A stretch of 54,165 nucleotides of DNA from Candidatus Desulfofervidus auxilii. Its GTDB lineage: Bacteria; Desulfobacterota; Desulfofervidia; Desulfofervidales; Desulfofervidaceae. The stretch covers positions 272,173-326,337 of the forward strand of contig NZ_CP013015.1 in the NCBI RefSeq assembly GCF_001577525.1, written 5' to 3'. The notes beneath the pieces are model-generated. The model made no database searches. It was not told the origin of the DNA and was given only the letters and a program-made list of their open reading frames with translations. The position numbers and the translations under genes are program-made. Within the stretch, counting starts at the first letter, position 1. Each line of letters opens with the position of its first letter. This document shows, in pieces, positions 51,493 through 54,165 of this stretch.

Positions 51493-52515
51493 TTATAAAT
51501 ATTTCTCCAAAAGAACTTCCGCAATTTGGACAGCATTAAGGGCTGCTCCTTTCCTAATATTATCTGATACCACCCACATGGCAATACCATTTTCAAAAGC
51601 CAAGTCTTTTCTTATTCTTCCCACAAATACCTCATCTTTACCTGCTGCCTCTATGGCCAGAGGATAAAGATTTTTACTTGGGTCATCTACTACTTTTACT
51701 CCCGGGGCCTTAGCCAAAAGACTCTTTACTTCCTCTGGAGAAATGGGTTTTTCTAGCTGCATGTGCACTGCTTCTGAGTGGCTATAGAATACAGGCACTC
51801 GGATACAAGTAGCACTGACAGTAATGGTTTCATCTTCCATGATCTTTCTGGTTTCAAAAAACATCTTCATTTCTTCTTTGGTATATCCATTTTCTAAAAA
51901 AACATCTATATGGGGCAGACAATTAAAGGCAATCTGATAAGGATAAACTTCGCAGGTAACAGGTTGGAGATTAAATAATTCCCTTACCTGTCTTTCTAGT
52001 TCATCTATAGCCTTTTTACCTGTGCCAGAGACGGCTTGATAAGTAGCTACAATTACCCGCTTTATCCGGGCTACATCATGAATAGGTTTTAACGCAACTA
52101 CCATCTGGATGGTAGAACAATTAGGATTAGCAATAATTCCCCTGTTTTTATATTGAGCAATGGCATGGGGATTGACTTCAGGCACCACTAAAGGAATATC
52201 TGGTTCCTGCCTAAAGGCAGAAGAATTATCTACTACTACTGCCCCATGGTGGGCAAAAATAGGGGCAAATTGCTTACTTATACTTGCACCTGCTGAAAAT
52301 AAAGCAATTTTTATGTCTTTTGATTTTACTGCTTCTTCGGTTAGTTCTTCTACTTTTATTGCTTCTCCATGAAAGTTAATCTTTTGACCTGCTGTCCTTT
52401 TAGAGGCAAAAGGATATAAATTCTTTACAGGGAACGCCCTTTGTTCCAAAGTTTTAACCATTTCATTACCCACAGCACCTGTTGCTCCTACTACAGCCAC
52501 ATTTACTTCTTTCAT
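51493..52515 (-). CDS. asd: Aspartate-semialdehyde dehydrogenase
   Basis: A 340-residue enzyme making aspartate semialdehyde from aspartyl phosphate, the branch point to lysine, threonine, methionine and, via DUF39, homocysteine. NAD(P) motif VAVVGATGAVGNEM, active-site Cys in ANPNCSTIQMV, and QAVSGTGKKAIDEL are present. I start at the ATG at 52513-52515, with GGGGGA 7 nt upstream, rather than 13 codons further out. It leads the run asd-rsmD-coaD-lipM-lipA. Confidence 0.95.
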   Translation of the reverse strand: MKEVNVAVVGATGAVGNEMVKTLEQRAFPVKNLYPFASKRTAGQKINFHGEAIKVEELTEEAVKSKDIKIALFSAGASISKQFAPIFAHHGAVVVDNSSAFRQEPDIPLVVPEVNPHAIAQYKNRGIIANPNCSTIQMVVALKPIHDVARIKRVIVATYQAVSGTGKKAIDELERQVRELFNLQPVTCEVYPYQIAFNCLPHIDVFLENGYTKEEMKMFFETRKIMEDETITVSATCIRVPVFYSHSEAVHMQLEKPISPEEVKSLLAKAPGVKVVDDPSKNLYPLAIEAAGKDEVFVGRIRKDLAFENGIAMWVVSDNIRKGAALNAVQIAEVLLEKYL

Positions 52516-52586
52516 AAAATATCCCCCATGCTTAGAAATACAACTAATGAACAAATTTTATCTTTTTTCAAAATATTGTAAAGACC

Positions 52587-52610
52587 CCAAAATCCACGAT
52601 TGATTTTTGG
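52587..52610 (+). repeat. Dispersed 24-bp hairpin repeat, copy 2
   Basis: CCAAAATCCACG followed by ATTGATTTTTGG; the arms CCAAAATC and GATTTTTGG pair. It matches the minus strand of 25701-25723 with one or two differences. It lies between the vapC gene and asd. Confidence 0.6.
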
Positions 52611-52705
52611 ACACCTGTCCACCATTTATGGGTCTCAGTATATTACATTGCAAAATACCTCTATAAAATGTATTTTGTAGGTTAGACTCCAATTTCTCAA
52701 AGACT

Positions 52706-53110
52706 TTATGGTCTCACAATAAATTTGCCATATTGGCTAAAGTGACCATCAAAGGTAAAAGCGGTATCAATATGAAGGTATTCCATTAAGGCAAAACTGG
52801 TACAATCTGTAAAACTAAATTCTTTATCAGCAAATGATTTAAATATACGCCATGCCTCTTCAAGAAGTTCTGAGGTCATATATTCTATCTGGATAATGCG
52901 ACTTGCCCGGATATCTTCACCAAACTGGACAGCAACAGCATGACCTGCCCGAAGGCGAATAATGGTGTAACTTTCATCAAGAACATAATCAGTAGTAATC
53001 AGGCCCAGCCCCGACTGGAGAATAGTATCTCTGTATGCCAGAGCCTGTTTGTGATAAGCATCCCTTCGATTCTCTATGGCCAGGAATGCAGAAGTATCTA
53101 TGAAGATCAT
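52706..53110 (-). CDS. vapC: PIN-domain toxin, VapC family
   Basis: A 134-residue PIN nuclease. The acidic residues are Asp in IFIDTSAFLAIENR, Glu in VLDESYTII, and Asp in FSFTDCTSFALME with a final Asp in FTFDGHFSQYG. VapC toxins cut tRNA or rRNA when freed from their antitoxin. Its ATG overlaps the end of the antitoxin gene by 4 bp, the usual arrangement. No damage visible, so it should be active. Confidence 0.93.
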   Translation of the reverse strand: MIFIDTSAFLAIENRRDAYHKQALAYRDTILQSGLGLITTDYVLDESYTIIRLRAGHAVAVQFGEDIRASRIIQIEYMTSELLEEAWRIFKSFADKEFSFTDCTSFALMEYLHIDTAFTFDGHFSQYGKFIVRP

Positions 53111-53358
53111 CTGTTTTTGCCATATAGATAAAGGTCGTGCTTTTCAGCTAGATCATCCGGCCCATCAAAGGAACCACGTCTCCGGAACCAGGGGTCATTT
53201 TTATAGGTTTTTTTAAGTTCTTCTGTAAGGGATTGACGGTGCTTTGCTATAAGCTCTCTAATCAGCCGGGAGATGGCAATTCCTCTTGCAGTAGCCTCTT
53301 TGCGGAGAAATTCATATTGATCTAAAGGTAGCTCAATATTTAATCTTTTAACTGGCAT
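53107..53358 (-). CDS. vapB: VapB-type antitoxin
   Basis: About 83 residues from the ATG at 53356-53358: an N-terminal ribbon-helix-helix DNA-binding part (VKRLNIELPLDQYEFLRKEATARGIAISRLIRELI) and a C-terminal toxin-binding tail with aromatic residues (NDPWFRRRGSFDGPDD). Upstream in-frame codons to 53415 are not like an RHH N-terminus. It should repress its own operon and neutralise the downstream VapC. A GTTTAGAG site precedes the start. Confidence 0.88.
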   Translation of the reverse strand: MPVKRLNIELPLDQYEFLRKEATARGIAISRLIRELIAKHRQSLTEELKKTYKNDPWFRRRGSFDGPDDLAEKHDLYLYGKNR

Positions 53359-53482
53359 CTCTAAACCCCTAAAGTTTCTATGTACATACATATCATTGGG
53401 ATTATATCTTGTCAATATCCCTCTTTATATTTCTTAGGACTTCGTCAAAGTAATTTTAACGGAGATCCAAATGTTAAGCGCA

Positions 53483-53502
53483 CCTGTCTGCCGACAGGCA
53501 GG
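53483..53502. repeat. 20-bp hairpin CCTGTCTG-CCGA-CAGGCAGG
   Basis: Eight base pairs, one of them G-U, around a CCGA loop, in the non-coding DNA before vapB. A comparable CCTGCC/GGCAGG pair lies within the first attC site. It may be a REP-like or terminator-type element. Confidence 0.45.
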
Positions 53503-53559
53503 ATGGCTCAATGCAGAATGCAAATTGATAAATGCAAAATCGCCTTCTGTTAAATTGGA

Positions 53560-53607
53560 ACGTTAGCACGTTTACACGTTTGCACGTTAGAACGTTAACA
53601 CGTTGGA
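53560..53607 (+). repeat. Octamer tandem array A: six ACGTTNNN units
   Basis: Six contiguous 8-bp units, each beginning ACGTT, with trailers AGC, TAC, TGC, AGA, AAC, GGA. The constant part keeps strict 8-bp register although the last three bases vary. Confidence 0.85.
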
Positions 53608-53622
53608 ACTGGGAAATGGGAA

Positions 53623-53678
53623 TTTCTATTTTCTATTTTCTGTTTCCTATTTTCTATTTTCCTTTTCCTATTTCCTTC
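53623..53678 (+). repeat. Heptamer tandem array A: eight TTTCTAT-like units
   Basis: Eight contiguous 7-bp units: TTTCTAT twice, TTTCTGT, TTCCTAT, TTTCTAT, TTTCCTT, TTCCTAT, TTCCTTC. It starts 15 bp after octamer array A. Strongly strand-asymmetric pyrimidine run. Confidence 0.85.
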
Positions 53679-53685
53679 TTTATGC

Positions 53686-53725
53686 ACGTTAACACGTTTA
53701 CACATTCACACATTTACACGTTAGA
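53686..53725 (+). repeat. Octamer tandem array B: five ACGTT/ACATT units
   Basis: Five 8-bp units: ACGTTAAC, ACGTTTAC, ACATTCAC, ACATTTAC, ACGTTAGA. The last unit runs into ATTGGGAA, much like the end of array A. Confidence 0.85.
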
Positions 53726-53733
53726 ATTGGGAA

Positions 53734-53789
53734 TTTCTGTTTTCCGTTTCCCGTTTTCTATTTTCTATTTTCTGTTTTCTATTTTCTTA
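53734..53789 (+). repeat. Heptamer tandem array B: eight TTTCTGT/TTTCTAT units
   Basis: Eight contiguous 7-bp units: TTTCTGT, TTTCCGT, TTCCCGT, TTTCTAT, TTTCTAT, TTTCTGT, TTTCTAT, TTTCTTA. Same unit count (56 bp) as array A. Octamer and heptamer blocks therefore occur twice in the same order and orientation. Confidence 0.85.
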
Positions 53790-53850
53790 ACTGTATTTTG
53801 TAGGTTTGAACTTTCCATTTAAAAAGTCAAGTAAAAAATGGAAATATTTT

Positions 53851-54165
53851 TTAAGCAGCCTTCTCCATTTCCTCCTTTAAGATATAGTCTCGATCTTCTT
53901 TTAACATCTTAAAAATAACTTTTATCAATTGTCTAGCAAGGCAGCGCAAGGCATGGTTATGCTCTTTCCCTTCAGTCCGTTTTTTAGCATAGTAAGTAGC
54001 GGATTCTGAAACATACCGAATTGTGCAGCCCGCAATTTCAATCATAGTTGCTTTACATATCTTATTAGCCTTATATACAACTCTTGTCCTTTTGTGTTTA
54101 CCAGACTCATCATCTATACAGGCTACACCACAATAGATCGCAAGTTGCCTCTCGTTTTTAAATCT
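53851..54165 (-). mobile_element. IS110-type transposase, C-terminal part (5' end outside the window)
   Basis: The minus strand is open from the window end to a stop at 53851-53853, giving about 104 residues: FKNERQLAIYCGVAC, DDESGKHKRTRVVYKANK, then MIEIAGCTIRYVSESATYYAKKRTEGK and HNHALRCLARQLIKVIFKML. This matches the C-terminal (Transposase_20, PF02371) domain of IS110/IS116/IS902 transposases, whose N-terminal DEDD nuclease domain would be beyond 54165. IS110 elements carry a guide (bridge) RNA in their non-coding ends and have no terminal inverted repeats, so the left end of the element is not visible; it should lie between 53851 and the repeat arrays. Confidence 0.85.

Noticed and set aside
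53560-53789. CRISPR array
   Set aside because: Units are 7 and 8 bp without unique spacers, and no cas genes are near.

Overview
The window is an AT-rich, gene-dense bacterial chromosome segment. It looks like an anaerobic, sulfide-exposed, Gram-negative thermophile or mesophile of the Desulfobacterota (Deltaproteobacteria) type; this is inferred from gene content, not from a marker gene. The evidence is: lipid-A/undecaprenyl sugar enzymes and outer-membrane-type lipoproteins (Gram-negative); AhbC-type heme synthesis next to hemB (typical of sulfate reducers and archaea); sulfide-using homocysteine and thiazole enzymes; and at least two genes that make sense only if an in-frame TGA is read as selenocysteine. 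A Candidatus Desulfofervidus-like genome would fit, but I cannot confirm it.

Layout. 1-5.1 kb: minus-strand run of LAB_N protein, ArnT-like glycosyltransferase, a selenocysteine-containing C_GCAxxG_C_C protein, then DppB and a cut-off DppC; a GT2 glycosyltransferase diverges from it. 5.1-8.2 kb: a decayed HicB-like remnant, nnrD, a hypothetical gene and an ankyrin protein. 8.2-11 kb: rplU-rpmA-obgE-proB. 11-15 kb: secreted hypothetical, ferredoxin plus Mrp ATPase, an oligopeptide-binding protein. 15-19 kb: rlpA-like, HIT, acetyltransferase, TldE, ChaN, RlmH. 19-24 kb: DUF39, NIL-ferredoxin and Thi4 (one operon, promoter visible), then hemB and ahbC on the other strand.

23.8-25.7 kb: a small integron-type cassette array without an integrase (CALIN). 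It has a strong promoter, a cassette with an unknown gene, attC, a trmO cassette, a second attC, and a decayed third piece. 25.8-29.7 kb: ligA, a CBS/DRTGG-containing pyrophosphatase, tRNA(CAT). 29.8-33.5 kb: a cysteine synthase-cysteinyl-tRNA synthetase fusion behind selD; selD itself carries TGA at its active-site position. 33.6-37.4 kb: mscS, pyrD, pyrK, pgeF. 37.4-41.6 kb: a two-gene defence-like block (type IIG restriction-modification and a SIR2-family protein with a 20-bp palindrome in its leader).

42-44.7 kb: tRNA-Val, tRNA(CAT), nif3, zinc-ribbon gene, rnhA and the RNase P RNA, whose terminal helix reaches into both flanking genes. 44.7-48.8 kb: lpdA, APC permease, a broken holin-like gene, small conserved genes. 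48.8-52.5 kb: asd-rsmD-coaD-lipM-lipA read in the minus direction. 52.7-54.2 kb: vapBC, a peculiar alternating array of 8-bp and 7-bp tandem repeats, and the 3' part of an IS110-type transposase.

Themes. Sulfur/selenium chemistry links several loci: SelD and two selenoproteins, CysK-CysRS, DUF39/NIL (which would use the aspartate semialdehyde route to which asd belongs), His-type Thi4, and lipoate synthesis (LipA, LipM, LpdA). The mobile or accessory parts are the cassette array, the R-M/SIR2 pair, vapBC and the IS110 fragment.
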